In this document: one piece after another, positions 25,314-36,109 of the stretch
Position numbering within the stretch: position 1 is the stretch's first letter
Layout of the letters: each line of letters opens with the position of its first letter
Assembly: GCA_019454675.1 (NCBI GenBank)
Contig: JACFNV010000003.1
Location: 15,231 to 63,214 of the forward strand
Length of the DNA stretch: 47,984 bases
Reading direction: 5' to 3'
Source: Gammaproteobacteria bacterium
Lineage (GTDB): Bacteria; Pseudomonadota; Gammaproteobacteria; Steroidobacterales; GCA-2729495
Program-made: the position numbers and the translations under genes
Notes under the pieces: generated by a model
What the model was told of the DNA's origin: nothing
The model's database searches: none
The model's input: only the letters and a program-made list of their open reading frames with translations

Positions 25314-25976
25314 ATGAGCCAAGCCATCAGCATCCAGATCGTCTCCGACATCGTCTGCCCGTGGTGCTACATCGGCAAGCGTCGCCTGGAGAAGGCCCTC
25401 GCCCAGCGCCCGGGGCTGGCAACCGAAATCAGCTGGTTCCCCTACCAGCTCAGCCCCGACATGCCGCGCGAGGGCAAGGACCGCGTCGAGCACCATGCCA
25501 GCATCTTCGGTGCCGAAAGGGCCGGGCAGATACGCGAGAAGATGCACGAGCTGGGCATCGCCGAGGGCATCCCCTTCGATACGCCACCGGGCGCCCGCTC
25601 CCCCAACACGCTCTCGGCCCACGTGCTCATGTACTGGGCCTCGCGCTCCGCCGGCATCGACCAGAACCTGCTTGCCGAAAAGCTCTTCCACGCCCACCAC
25701 GTGCGCGGCGAGGACGTGGGTTCGCCCATCGTGCTGGTGGGTATCGCCAGCGAGGTGGGCATGAATGCCGCCGAGGTGCTGGCGGCGCTGCGTGATGGCA
25801 CCGACGAGGACACCGTCCGCGACCTCATCGAGCAGGCACGGCAGGCGGGCGTCAGCGGCGTGCCGCTGTTCATCTTCGACGGTCGCCATGCGCTCTCCGG
25901 CGCGCAGCCACCCGAGACCATCCTCGAGGTGCTCGACCAGCTGGCCAGCGAGCGCGGGGCTCGGGCGTCGGCATGA
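25314..25976 (+). CDS. DsbA-family oxidoreductase, FrnE-like
   Basis: The 220-residue protein lacks a signal peptide, so it acts in the cytoplasm. It has a thioredoxin fold with the CPWC redox motif (residues 15-18, SDIVCPWCYIGKRRLEKAL) and an inserted helical domain. The cis-proline loop is GVSGVPLFIFDGRHALSGAQ. These are hallmarks of the FrnE/2-hydroxychromene isomerase-like DsbA branch, linked to oxidative-stress tolerance in some bacteria. The stop overlaps the start of msrB by four bases (ATGA), so disulfide and methionine-oxide repair are co-expressed. Confidence 0.92.
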   Translation: MSQAISIQIVSDIVCPWCYIGKRRLEKALAQRPGLATEISWFPYQLSPDMPREGKDRVEHHASIFGAERAGQIREKMHELGIAEGIPFDTPPGARSPNTLSAHVLMYWASRSAGIDQNLLAEKLFHAHHVRGEDVGSPIVLVGIASEVGMNAAEVLAALRDGTDEDTVRDLIEQARQAGVSGVPLFIFDGRHALSGAQPPETILEVLDQLASERGARASA

Positions 25977-26404
25977 GCGGGCCGGCACAGCCACTGCAGA
26001 AACCTGCCGACGAATGGCGGCGGATACTTGGTTCCGCACGCTACGCAATACTCTTCGGCGAGGGCACCGAGCCACCCTGGAGCAGCCCGCTGAATGCGCT
26101 GAAGGAGCCCGGCACCTTCGTCTGCGCGGGCTGCCACGCACCGCTGTTCGATGCGGCAGCCAAGTTCGACAGCGGCACCGGCTGGCCCAGCTTCTTCAGG
26201 CCCATCGATGCGCAGAGCCTTGCCACCAGGGCGGACCTCAAGCTGGGCATGCGGCGCACCGAACACCACTGCGCGCGCTGCGGCGGCCACCAGGGCCATG
26301 TCTTCGAGGACGGGCCGCCACCCACCGGCCTGCGCTACTGCAACAATGGCGGCGCGCTGCTGTTCATTCCCGAGGGGCAGGCCCTGCCGCCGCTGCGAGG
26401 CTGA
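25973..26404 (+). CDS. msrB: Peptide-methionine (R)-S-oxide reductase
   Basis: The 143-residue product reduces the R-epimer of methionine sulfoxide in proteins. The catalytic Cys123 lies in LRYCNNGGALLF, a slight variant of the usual RYCxNSxxL. Two Cys pairs that bind structural zinc are present (CAGC at 51-54, CARC at 100-103). FDSGTGWPSFF and GGHQGHVFEDGP are further family hallmarks. It has no signal peptide. It is translationally coupled to the FrnE-like gene. Confidence 0.94.
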   Translation: MSGPAQPLQKPADEWRRILGSARYAILFGEGTEPPWSSPLNALKEPGTFVCAGCHAPLFDAAAKFDSGTGWPSFFRPIDAQSLATRADLKLGMRRTEHHCARCGGHQGHVFEDGPPPTGLRYCNNGGALLFIPEGQALPPLRG

Positions 26405-26490
26405 GCCCCGGACGCACGCTTGTGACGAGGGCGCCTCGCGCGGCCGCCGATCCCGTGGCAAGCTGAATGCCCCGTTGATCACTGCGGAAC

Positions 26491-27516
26491 ATGCCCATGC
26501 CTGCCGATTCGAAGTCGCCTTCCCTCGTCCGTGACCTGGTCACCCTGCAGGGACAGATCCTCGCGCAGCAGGCGCGCCACCCCGAGGCCACCGGCACGCT
26601 GTCCTGGCTGCTCTCGGCGCTGTCCATCTCGGCCAAGATCATCGCCTCTCATGTGCGCCGGGCGCGGCTGGAGGACGTGCTCGGCGCGGTGGGCAGCAGC
26701 AACGTGCAGGGCGAGCAGCAGCAGAAACTCGATGTCATCGCCAACGAGGTGCTGCTGCGCACGCTGGGCCGGCGCGAGGGCGTGGCCATCATCGCCTCGG
26801 AGGAAAACGAAGAGCCGATGATCCTGCGCACCGAGAAGGACGGCAAGGCGCGCTACTGCGTGCTCTTCGACCCGCTCGACGGCTCGTCCAACCTCGATGT
26901 CTGCGGTGCCGTCGGCACCATCTTCAGCATCCTGCGCTACGACCGCCGCGCCGCGCATGCGGAGGATTCGCTGCTGCAGCCGGGCAGCAGCCAGGTGGCG
27001 GCCGGCTACATCCTCTATGGTCCCTCCACCGTGTTCACCTTCACCATCGGCAACGGGGTTGACATGTTCGTGCTCGACCCCGCGATCGGCGCCTTCGTGC
27101 ACGTCGAGCGGGAGCTGCGCATTCCTGCCTCCGGCAAGAGCTATTCGGTCAACGAGGGCAACCGCCTGGGCTTTCCGGCGGGTTACCAGGCCTACCTCGA
27201 TTTTGCGCAGAACAATGGCTACTCGAGCCGCTATGCCGGCGCGATGGTGGCCGACGTCCACCGCACGCTGCTCAAGGGTGGCGTCTTCCTCTATCCGCCC
27301 ACCACCAAGGCACCTGCGGGCAAGCTGCGGCTGATGTACGAGGCCAACCCCATGGCCATGCTGGTCGAGCAGGCGGGCGGCAAGGCGCTGGCCGGGCCGG
27401 GGCAGCGTATCCTCGATGAGCGGCCCACCAACATCCACCAGCGCACCCCGGTCATCATCGGCAGCCCCGACGAGGTGGACCTGGTCATCCAGCACCTCCA
27501 GGCAAGCGGCGCCTGA
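26491..27516 (+). CDS. fbp: Fructose-1,6-bisphosphatase, class I
   Basis: The 341-residue protein carries the metal and phosphate site DPLDGSSNLDV, the metal-binding EENEEPM (IASEENEE) and the sugar-phosphate motif LMYEANPMAMLVEQAGG. It hydrolyses fructose 1,6-bisphosphate to fructose 6-phosphate in gluconeogenesis and sugar-nucleotide supply. Length and motifs match the class I family closely. Starts at 26491 or two codons later (MPMPADS) are equivalent. The gene stands alone between msrB and a MerR-like regulator. Confidence 0.96.
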   Translation: MPMPADSKSPSLVRDLVTLQGQILAQQARHPEATGTLSWLLSALSISAKIIASHVRRARLEDVLGAVGSSNVQGEQQQKLDVIANEVLLRTLGRREGVAIIASEENEEPMILRTEKDGKARYCVLFDPLDGSSNLDVCGAVGTIFSILRYDRRAAHAEDSLLQPGSSQVAAGYILYGPSTVFTFTIGNGVDMFVLDPAIGAFVHVERELRIPASGKSYSVNEGNRLGFPAGYQAYLDFAQNNGYSSRYAGAMVADVHRTLLKGGVFLYPPTTKAPAGKLRLMYEANPMAMLVEQAGGKALAGPGQRILDERPTNIHQRTPVIIGSPDEVDLVIQHLQASGA

Positions 27517-27632
27517 GCCTCCCGGCCGGCGCCTGCCCCGGTCCGGGCGGAAAGGCCCACCTGCCGTCCCTGCGCCACCGTCCATGGCCTCCCGGCATGG
27601 GCGGATACCGGCATTTCAATACGCACTGATTA

Positions 27633-27670
27633 GTCATGTATTGACATGACAAGATAATTTTGCCCAGAAT
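27633..27670 (+). promoter_or_regulatory. Promoter with overlapping inverted repeat before the MerR-like gene
   Basis: Arms GTCATGT (27633-27639) and ACATGAC (27644-27650) form a perfect dyad that overlaps a consensus -35 TTGACA (27641-27646). A -10-like CAGAAT (27665-27670) is 18 bases downstream; GATAAT at 27653-27658 is an alternative. The dyad is placed to block RNA polymerase, which suggests autoregulation. Confidence 0.6.
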
Positions 27671-27676
27671 CTCAAC

Positions 27677-28486
27677 ATGTTGGCGATGCGCAGTTATTCC
27701 ATCACCGAGTTGCAACAACTCTCGGGCTTCGACCGGCGGACCATCGTCTATTACCTGCAGCAGGGGCTGATCCCCCGCGCCGGCAGGCGCGGGCCCAACA
27801 CCCGCTATCCGCAGGACGCCCTGCTGCGCCTGCGCTTCATCCGTGGCGTGAAAACCCTGCAGGACCAGGGCCGCTGCGGCACCGTCACCCTGCGCGAGAT
27901 CGGCGGCCTGCTCGACAGGCTGGCAAGCCCCGAGCTGGCCCGGCTGGTCGAGCACGGCATGCCACCGGAGGAGGTGGATGCCCTGCTCAGGCAGGCCACG
28001 CCGGCCGACGCGGCCATGCCACCGACGACAGGACCCGCGCCAGCCAGTACCCCGCCTGCCGAACCCGCCACACCCCCGGCGCCGGCAGCATCAGCCCAGG
28101 GCCTGCTCGGCCCCAGCGGGCCGCGGCGCAGCTACGGCCTGGCGGATGCCGGCATCCGCCAGCGCCCCACCCCGCCTCCGGCACCCCAGCCTGCCCTCCA
28201 CCCTCCTCCGGATGCGGCCACTCCCGCCGTGGCGGCACAGGCGGCGGATCCGGCCACCACGCCATCGGCAGCGGGGGCAGCCGGCGATCTCGGCCAGCTG
28301 CTCCGCGAGCTGGAGCTGCGCCCGGCCATGGCCGGGCGACGGCTGTCACCGGGCGCCAGCGAGCAGTGGACCGAGATCCCGATCACCAGCCGCATCTATC
28401 TCTCGGTGCGCGGCCTCGCACAGGATGATGCGCCGCTCGCCGATGCCGCCGCGCGCGAGCTGAAGCGGATATTGCGGGCGCGCTGA
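27677..28486 (+). CDS. MerR-like DNA-binding protein with Pro/Ala-rich linker
   Basis: The 269-residue product has an N-terminal MerR-type helix-turn-helix (SYSITELQQLSGFDRRTIVYYLQQGLI, about residues 5-32) and the wing GPNTRYPQDALLRLRFI. It then has a low-complexity Pro/Ala linker of about 100 residues (about 110-215) and a short C-terminal domain (about 215-269) with SEQWTEIPITSRIYLSVR. It lacks the usual metal- or drug-sensing coiled-coil ending. The function of the C-terminal domain was not recognised; it may bind a partner protein. A start three codons later (MRSYS) is possible. An inverted repeat overlaps its promoter. Confidence 0.82.
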   Translation: MLAMRSYSITELQQLSGFDRRTIVYYLQQGLIPRAGRRGPNTRYPQDALLRLRFIRGVKTLQDQGRCGTVTLREIGGLLDRLASPELARLVEHGMPPEEVDALLRQATPADAAMPPTTGPAPASTPPAEPATPPAPAASAQGLLGPSGPRRSYGLADAGIRQRPTPPPAPQPALHPPPDAATPAVAAQAADPATTPSAAGAAGDLGQLLRELELRPAMAGRRLSPGASEQWTEIPITSRIYLSVRGLAQDDAPLADAAARELKRILRAR

Positions 28487-28501
28487 GAACCCCGCGCGCA
28501 C

Positions 28502-29530
28502 TCAGCGCAGCCGCGGCATCACCTGCCCTGCGAACAGCCGCAGCTGTTCCACCATGGCCGCCTGCCTGGCGCCATGCGGGGCGGCCACCGGCGAGCCGCC
28601 CAGCAGGTAGACGTGGTCGAGCCCCCGCTCGAGCAGTGCGCCGAGACGGGCCTCGCAGCGGGCCGGCGGCCCGCAGATGGCGAACCAGTCGACGAAGTCA
28701 TCGTCCACGCGCGCGAGGTGGGTACCATCCTCCTGCGCGTGGCGCGCCATGTCGTAGCCCGCCTGCATCGCCTGCGCCAGCGGCTGCAGCCGCGCCGGCA
28801 GGTGTTCCAGCGGTGCATGCCGCATGCCTGCAAAGTGCGCCACCATCCCCGCCGCCATCCGCGCCAGCCCGATGGCCCGCTGCTCGTCTTCGTCGCAGAC
28901 CAGGTTGATGAAGGCGCCGACGCGGATCGCTGCCCGGGAGCGCCCCGTCTCGGCAAGCCTCGCCTCGAGCGTGGCGAGCGCCCAGTCGATGCGCTCGGGC
29001 GCGCTGCCCACGGCAAAGCTGATGCGGTCGGCGACGTCCGCCGCCATGCGGATGGCTGCGGGCCCGGTACAGGCCACGTCCAGCGGCACGGCGGGCAGCC
29101 CGATGCCATCCAGCCAGCGCAGCCGCGAGGGCGTGCCGTTGCGCACCACCACGGCCCCCGAGAGATAGCCGCGCAGCTGCTCGACGCAGGCACGCAGCTC
29201 CGCGGTGGTGGCGCTGCGCCCGCCGATGTGCGCCAGCGAGGAATCGCCGCGCCCGATGCCGCAGATGGCACGGCCGGATGACTCCAGCTGCAGCGTGGCC
29301 ACCGCACTGGCGGTGACGGCGACGTCACGGGTGCGCGGATTGGTGACCCCGGTGCCCAGCCGCAGCCGCGTGGTGCGCGCGGCCGCGAGGCCCAGCTGGC
29401 CGTAGGGATCCGGCGCCAGGCACTGCGTATCGGGGCAGAGCAGGACATCGAAGCCCATGGCCTCGATCGCTGCTGCAAGCGGCGCCGTATGGCCGGGCGA
29501 AGGCTCCATGACCACGCCGAACTCGGCCAC
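28502..29530 (-). CDS. LLM-class flavin/F420-dependent oxidoreductase
   Basis: The 342-residue product is a bacterial-luciferase-like TIM barrel. The GTG at 29530 gives VAEFGVVMEPSPGHTA, matching the usual family start; the 102 upstream in-frame residues overlap a small secreted-protein gene and are rejected. Motifs include LGTGVTNPRTRDVAVTAS and ICGIGRGDSSLAHIG, with a C-terminal FAICGPPARCEARL segment. The family oxidises or reduces varied substrates with FMN or F420. The cofactor and substrate cannot be told from the sequence. It is convergent with the MerR-like gene and lies 80 bases after the small periplasmic-protein gene on the same strand. Confidence 0.88.
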   Translation of the reverse strand: MAEFGVVMEPSPGHTAPLAAAIEAMGFDVLLCPDTQCLAPDPYGQLGLAAARTTRLRLGTGVTNPRTRDVAVTASAVATLQLESSGRAICGIGRGDSSLAHIGGRSATTAELRACVEQLRGYLSGAVVVRNGTPSRLRWLDGIGLPAVPLDVACTGPAAIRMAADVADRISFAVGSAPERIDWALATLEARLAETGRSRAAIRVGAFINLVCDEDEQRAIGLARMAAGMVAHFAGMRHAPLEHLPARLQPLAQAMQAGYDMARHAQEDGTHLARVDDDFVDWFAICGPPARCEARLGALLERGLDHVYLLGGSPVAAPHGARQAAMVEQLRLFAGQVMPRLR

Positions 29531-29610
29531 CGCTCGCCTGCCGCCCTGGCTATCGTGCCGCGGGATGCGCAACGCGCCGCACGGAAGCGGCGCGACGCCG
29601 CCCGCCGGGC

Positions 29611-29856
29611 TTATTCGGCGTTGCCACGCGCCTTGGGACGCAGGTTGCGGTATCCCGGCCGCAACACCGAGAGCTGCCCGGCATCGAGCCTGGAGTCGGC
29701 CAGCGGCACCCGCTCGCCGCCGCCCACGCGCGCCTGGCGCACGGCCTGCTTGCCATCCCTGGCAGGTGCGGCGGCATCCGCCGCCAGCGCGCTGCCCGTC
29801 GCCAGCGCCAGCGCTGCTGCGCAGGCCACCAGCCATCGCTTAGCCATCATCGGCAT
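29611..29856 (-). CDS. Small secreted protein of unknown function
   Basis: An 81-residue frame has a clear signal peptide (KRWLVACAAALALATGSALAA). The mature part is about 55 residues, basic and Cys-free (QARVGGGERVPLADSRLDAG, then LRPGYRNLRPKARGNAE). Three ATGs (29856, 29850, 29847) are possible starts. No family was recognised. Confidence 0.65.
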   Translation of the reverse strand: MPMMAKRWLVACAAALALATGSALAADAAAPARDGKQAVRQARVGGGERVPLADSRLDAGQLSVLRPGYRNLRPKARGNAE

Positions 29857-29905
29857 TCACCATGGATGCAAAACCTGCTGCCGATGCTAGCAAACCGGCG
29901 GCATC

Positions 29906-30805
29906 TCAGGGCAGTGGCCGGTCCTCGATGAGCTCGATCCACTCGCCGGCAGGCCCGATGCCCGCCGCCACGCGCCGGCCATCATAGGGATAGTCCCAGA
30001 CGCGCTGCGGCCGATGGCGCCACGCCACCTGGGCCGCATCCAGGCTGTCGGCGGTGAAACTCACCATGGCCAGGCCGCCGGGCAGTGCGCCGGCCGCACG
30101 CGGGCGTTGCACCGCGCCTTCGGGGTAGCCGTCGAGTTCCAGCGCGAAGGGTCCGGGCAGGGTCGCCAGGCTGAGCGGGAAGCGGGTATCCAGGCCGAGG
30201 CCATGGGCGCGTGCCAACCCGGTGATACGCCAGTGCATCGTCTCGCCGACGGACAGACCAAGGGCGTCGCGGTAGAAGTCGCGCAGGGCCTCGATGCGGG
30301 CACCACCCACGACGACGATGAACGGCCGGTCGACCGGGCTCTGCGCCACGCCCAGCTCATAGCCGCCGCCCGGGCTGAGCCGGGTGAGGTACAGCAGCTC
30401 CTTGCCCGGACCCACCACCTGCATGGCGCGGGGCGCGCCCTCTCCGGTACCGAGGTCGGCAGGCGGGCCGATGACCCTGAAACCCGCCTCCGGCAGGCTC
30501 TGCTCCAGCGCATCGGGATCCATCGCCAGCAGTTCCAGCGCGTTCCAGCCGTGGGTCATGTAGGGCTCGGGCACCTCGGTGCCTGCCGGTGCCTCGATGA
30601 GCCGCACCAGCGTGCCGGCCCCGCTTGCCGGGCGCATCAGCACATAGGGCTGGCCCGCCATCGCCGGTGCATCCCAGGCACGTGCCAGTTCCGCCGATAC
30701 TTCGGCGTGCACCGCGGCGCGGTAATCAAGCCCCTGCTGCCAGGCCGGTTCCACGCCGGCAAGGCTGTTGACCACGAGGGTCACGATCGCGATGGTCTTC
30801 AGCAT
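29906..30805 (-). CDS. VOC-superfamily (glyoxalase/dioxygenase-like) protein, exported or membrane-anchored
   Basis: The 299-residue product starts at 30805 after a strong GGAGGAG. The first 20 residues (MLKTIAIVTLVVNSLAGVEP) form a signal or anchor segment, unusual for VOC proteins. Two beta-alpha-beta-beta-beta modules follow. The second has DRPFIVVVGGARIEALRDFYRDALGLSVGE and GLAMVSFTADSLD, typical VOC signatures. Function within the superfamily (isomerase, dioxygenase, binding protein) is not determined. It is divergent from the TonB-dependent receptor, so a shared small-molecule substrate is possible but unproven. Confidence 0.82.
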   Translation of the reverse strand: MLKTIAIVTLVVNSLAGVEPAWQQGLDYRAAVHAEVSAELARAWDAPAMAGQPYVLMRPASGAGTLVRLIEAPAGTEVPEPYMTHGWNALELLAMDPDALEQSLPEAGFRVIGPPADLGTGEGAPRAMQVVGPGKELLYLTRLSPGGGYELGVAQSPVDRPFIVVVGGARIEALRDFYRDALGLSVGETMHWRITGLARAHGLGLDTRFPLSLATLPGPFALELDGYPEGAVQRPRAAGALPGGLAMVSFTADSLDAAQVAWRHRPQRVWDYPYDGRRVAAGIGPAGEWIELIEDRPLP

Positions 30806-30864
30806 GGCGCTCCTCCGGACTGCGGCCGACGACCGGCATACTCTGGCGTCAAAAAGCCTGTTTG

Positions 30865-30872
30865 TGTATACA
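30865..30872. promoter_or_regulatory. GntR-like palindrome in the VOC / TonB-receptor divergent region
   Basis: TGTATACA, embedded in TTTGTGTATACATGAAAA, is a perfect palindrome in the only AT-rich stretch of the 164-base divergent intergenic region. GTATAC cores are typical of GntR/FCD operators. No GntR gene is adjacent. Confidence 0.4.
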
Positions 30873-30969
30873 TGAAAAGGACAGCGCGCATCTGCCACGG
30901 GGAAGCCGGCTCCCGACCAGGGGCGACCGTTGCTTCCGCATTTTCGTTTGGCCCGCCGAGGAATTCGCC

Positions 30970-33237
<2,268 letters not shown>

Positions 33238-33247
33238 TGGCTTGAGG

Positions 33248-33281
33248 CCCGGAGCGTCCGGCACCCGCCGGGCGCTCCGGG
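33248..33281. terminator. Strong hairpin between convergent genes
   Basis: CCCGGAGCG / CGCTCCGGG arms enclose a second inner stem (TCCGGC / GCCGGG). It lies between the convergent TonB-receptor and rlmJ genes. There is no T-run, so termination is likely but not proven. Confidence 0.5.
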
Positions 33282-33297
33282 ACGACGGCTTCCCGCC

Positions 33298-34137
33298 CTA
33301 TTCGGGCACCAGCCAGCCGGCGTGTGCCGCGCCCCGTCCCGCCACCGCCAGCGTGCGCCACAGCCAGGGCGCCAGCACCTCGAGCTCGGCATCCAGCCCG
33401 TAGGGCAGGTTGACCACCAGCATGCCCGAGCCGCGCATGCCGGCGAAGCCCCTGCCCTCGACCTCCACCGCCAGCTGGTAGATGCGCCGGATGCCCAGCG
33501 CCGCAACGCGTGCGGGCAGGCGCTCGCCGGGCTGGTCGCGCAGCAGCGGATACCAGAGCAGGTACACCCCCGTCGGCCAGCGGCGATGACAGCTGGCCAG
33601 CAGGTCGACGACCCGCGCATAGTCATCCTTCAGCTCGTAGGAAGGATCGACCAGCACCACCCCGCGGCGCTCGGGCGGGGGCAGCAGCGCCGGCAGGCCC
33701 TCGAAGCAATCGCGCGCATGCACGTGGACCTGCGGATCGTGGCCATGCCGGCGGCGCAGAACCTCGAGTGCGCGCGGGTGCAGATCCATCAGCACCAGCT
33801 GGTCCGCGGGGCGCAGCAGCGAGCGCGCCAGCCAGGGCGAGCCGGGGTAGCGGCGCAGGGCAGCGCCGCCATTGCAGGCGCGCACCGCCTCGAGATAGGC
33901 CATGAGCGCCGGCGGTGGCGCGGGGGCCGCCAACAGCCTGCCGATGCCGCCCTCGTGCTCGACATGGCGGCGGGCCTCGCGGCTGCCGAGGTCGTAGAGC
34001 CCGGAGCCCGCATGGGCATCGAAGACCCGCAGCGGCCTGTCCTTCTGCAGCAGGGCGGACAGCACGCGCACGAAGACCGCGTGCTTGAGGACGTCGGCAT
34101 GGTTGCCGGCGTGGTATTCGTGCTGGTAGCTGAGCAT
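33298..34137 (-). CDS. rlmJ: 23S rRNA (adenine2030-N6)-methyltransferase
   Basis: The 279-residue protein begins MLSYQHEYHAGNHADVLKH, the signature start of RlmJ (YhiR). The SAM-binding motif FDAHAGSGLYDL and catalytic motif VLVDPSYELKDDY (DPxY/F type, N6-adenine) are intact. It methylates A2030 of 23S rRNA; the gene also affects use of DNA as a nutrient in E. coli. The longer upstream frame is rejected because this start matches the family exactly. It is divergent from a LysR regulator. Confidence 0.95.
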   Translation of the reverse strand: MLSYQHEYHAGNHADVLKHAVFVRVLSALLQKDRPLRVFDAHAGSGLYDLGSREARRHVEHEGGIGRLLAAPAPPPALMAYLEAVRACNGGAALRRYPGSPWLARSLLRPADQLVLMDLHPRALEVLRRRHGHDPQVHVHARDCFEGLPALLPPPERRGVVLVDPSYELKDDYARVVDLLASCHRRWPTGVYLLWYPLLRDQPGERLPARVAALGIRRIYQLAVEVEGRGFAGMRGSGMLVVNLPYGLDAELEVLAPWLWRTLAVAGRGAAHAGWLVPE

Positions 34138-34235
34138 GGCGCTGCGCAGGTTAGCAGCATTCATGCGCCCGATGAGCCGCATCGGCAATGCCGCTAGACT
34201 GGCGCCTGGCATGCGGGCCAGCCGGCGGATCGATC

Positions 34236-35201
34236 ATGGAACTCAAGCAACTGGAGCGTTTTCTCGCCGTCCTCGAGCACGGCAGCCTGGCCGCGGCCGC
34301 CAAGCACCTGGGCCTCACCCAGCAGGCGCTGAGCGCCAGCCTCGCCAATCTCGAGACCGACCTCGGCGCGCGGCTGTTCGACCGCAGCCCCGGCGGCGTG
34401 ACCCGCCCCACGCTGTTCGGCAAGGCGCTGGTCCCGCACGCACGGGCCCAGCTGGCAGGCGCCGTCCGCGCCCGGGAAGAGCTGCGCTGCCTGGCGGCCG
34501 GGCGCTCGGGCACGGTCACCGTCGGCATCGGCGAGTCCTTCCCGGGGGAGATCATCAGCCGCGCGGTGGCCAGGCTGCATGTCGAGCTGCCCGATGTGCG
34601 CATCAACCTGGTGGAAGGCTATTCCGAGCAGCTGTGCCAGCGGCTCTACGACGGCGAGTTCGACTTCATCGCCGCCGGGGTCAGCACCTACGGGCTCGAT
34701 CCTGACTTCACCCGCGAGCCGATCTATGCCGCCGACGACATCATCGTCGCACGCGCCGGCCACCCGCTGGCGGGCCGCAGCCGCCTGCAGCTGGCCGAGC
34801 TGGAGGGCTACCCCTGGCTGGTGCCCTATTCACGCGCCTCGGACCTGGAGGCCATCACCGCCTGTTTCGTGGCCGGGAACCTCAGGCCACCCCGCCAGGT
34901 GGTGGGCAGCGATGCGCGGCACATCGGCCTGCGCCTGCTGGCCGCCAGCGACATGCTGCTGATGGTCAGCCCGGTGCTGATCGCACGCGACCTCGCCGGC
35001 AGCCATCCGCAGCTGGTGCGCCTCGACATCGACAGGCCGACCGTACGGCGCAATGCCAGCCTTATCTACCCCCGCAGCCGCCCCGTTGGCGCCGCGGCGA
35101 TCCGCCTGCTCGACCTGGTGCGCCGGCTGGCCACCAGCGATCCCGCGCTGCCGCCTGGCCAGCGCCTGCAGGGCGCGAAACCGCCGGCAATTCAGGGATA
35201 A
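34236..35201 (+). CDS. LysR-family transcriptional regulator
   Basis: The 321-residue product starts MELKQLERFLAVLEHGSLAAAAKHLGLTQQALS, a canonical LysR winged helix-turn-helix (residues 1-60). The periplasmic-binding-protein-like effector domain starts near residue 90 (GTVTVGIGESFPGEII). Such regulators usually control a divergent gene; here that is rlmJ, a poor candidate target, so a remote target is possible. The effector is unknown. Confidence 0.93.
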   Translation: MELKQLERFLAVLEHGSLAAAAKHLGLTQQALSASLANLETDLGARLFDRSPGGVTRPTLFGKALVPHARAQLAGAVRAREELRCLAAGRSGTVTVGIGESFPGEIISRAVARLHVELPDVRINLVEGYSEQLCQRLYDGEFDFIAAGVSTYGLDPDFTREPIYAADDIIVARAGHPLAGRSRLQLAELEGYPWLVPYSRASDLEAITACFVAGNLRPPRQVVGSDARHIGLRLLAASDMLLMVSPVLIARDLAGSHPQLVRLDIDRPTVRRNASLIYPRSRPVGAAAIRLLDLVRRLATSDPALPPGQRLQGAKPPAIQG

Positions 35202-35241
35202 TGGGCGCCCGTTGTCACCGGCCGAATGATCGAAGACCGCC

Positions 35242-35964
35242 ATGGGACGCATTTTCGAAGTACGCAAGCACACCATGTTCGCGCGCTGGGACCGCATGGC
35301 CAAGCAGTTCACGCGCATCAACAAGGACATCACCATCGCGGTGAGGGCGGGCGGCGCCGACCCGGCCAACAACCCGGCGCTGCGCCGGGTGCTGCAGAAC
35401 GCACGCTCCATCAACATGCCCAAGGACAAGGTCGAGGCGGCCATCAAGCGCGCCTCGGGCAAGGATGTCGCCAACTACGAGGTGGTGCTGTACGAGGGCT
35501 ACGGCCCGCACGGGGTGGCCATCCTGGTGGAAACCGCCACCGACAACCCGACCCGCACCGTCGGCAACGTGCGCAACATCTTCAACCGCAACGGCGGCAA
35601 CCTCGGCACCACCGGCAGCGTCGGCTTCATGTTCCGCCACATGGGGGTGTTCCGCCTCGACCCCGCGGGCATCGACCAGGACGAGCTCGAGCTCTACCTC
35701 ATCGACCACGGCCTCGAGGAGATGGGCGAGGGCAGCGACGAGAAGGGCGAGCCGCAGCTGGTCATCCGCTGCCTGTTCGCGGAATTCGGCCACCTGCAGA
35801 AGGCGCTCGAGGACCGTGGCATCACGCCGCTGTCCGCCGAGCAGGAATATGTCTGCACCACCGCCACCGAGCTGCCCGAGGCGCAGGCCCAGGAGGTGCT
35901 CGAGCTCATCGACAAGCTCGAGCAGGACGAGGACGTGCAGAAGATCTACCACACGCTGGCCTGA
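35242..35964 (+). CDS. yebC: YebC/PmpR-family protein
   Basis: The 240-residue protein carries the family core [21 protein letters not shown] and the [23 protein letters not shown] region, with the final acidic domain. Family members act as transcription regulators or, as shown for several, help ribosomes through polyproline stalls. The N-terminus [22 protein letters not shown] differs from the MAGHSKW start of the classical gammaproteobacterial YebC and resembles the divergent subtype common in Bacteroidota. It lies 40 bases after the LysR gene. Confidence 0.92.
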   Translation: MGRIFEVRKHTMFARWDRMAKQFTRINKDITIAVRAGGADPANNPALRRVLQNARSINMPKDKVEAAIKRASGKDVANYEVVLYEGYGPHGVAILVETATDNPTRTVGNVRNIFNRNGGNLGTTGSVGFMFRHMGVFRLDPAGIDQDELELYLIDHGLEEMGEGSDEKGEPQLVIRCLFAEFGHLQKALEDRGITPLSAEQEYVCTTATELPEAQAQEVLELIDKLEQDEDVQKIYHTLA

Positions 35965-36109
35965 AAGCCCCGTCGCACCGCCTGGCGGGCGGGCGAAGGG
36001 GGGCATCGCCCGGTGTCCGCAAAGCGGCACGGGGCGCATCGGCGCTGGCCTCGCGGCCCCGTGCGGGTCAATAATTGCGACCTTCGTTTTCCCCGGTGGA
36101 GCATCGACC

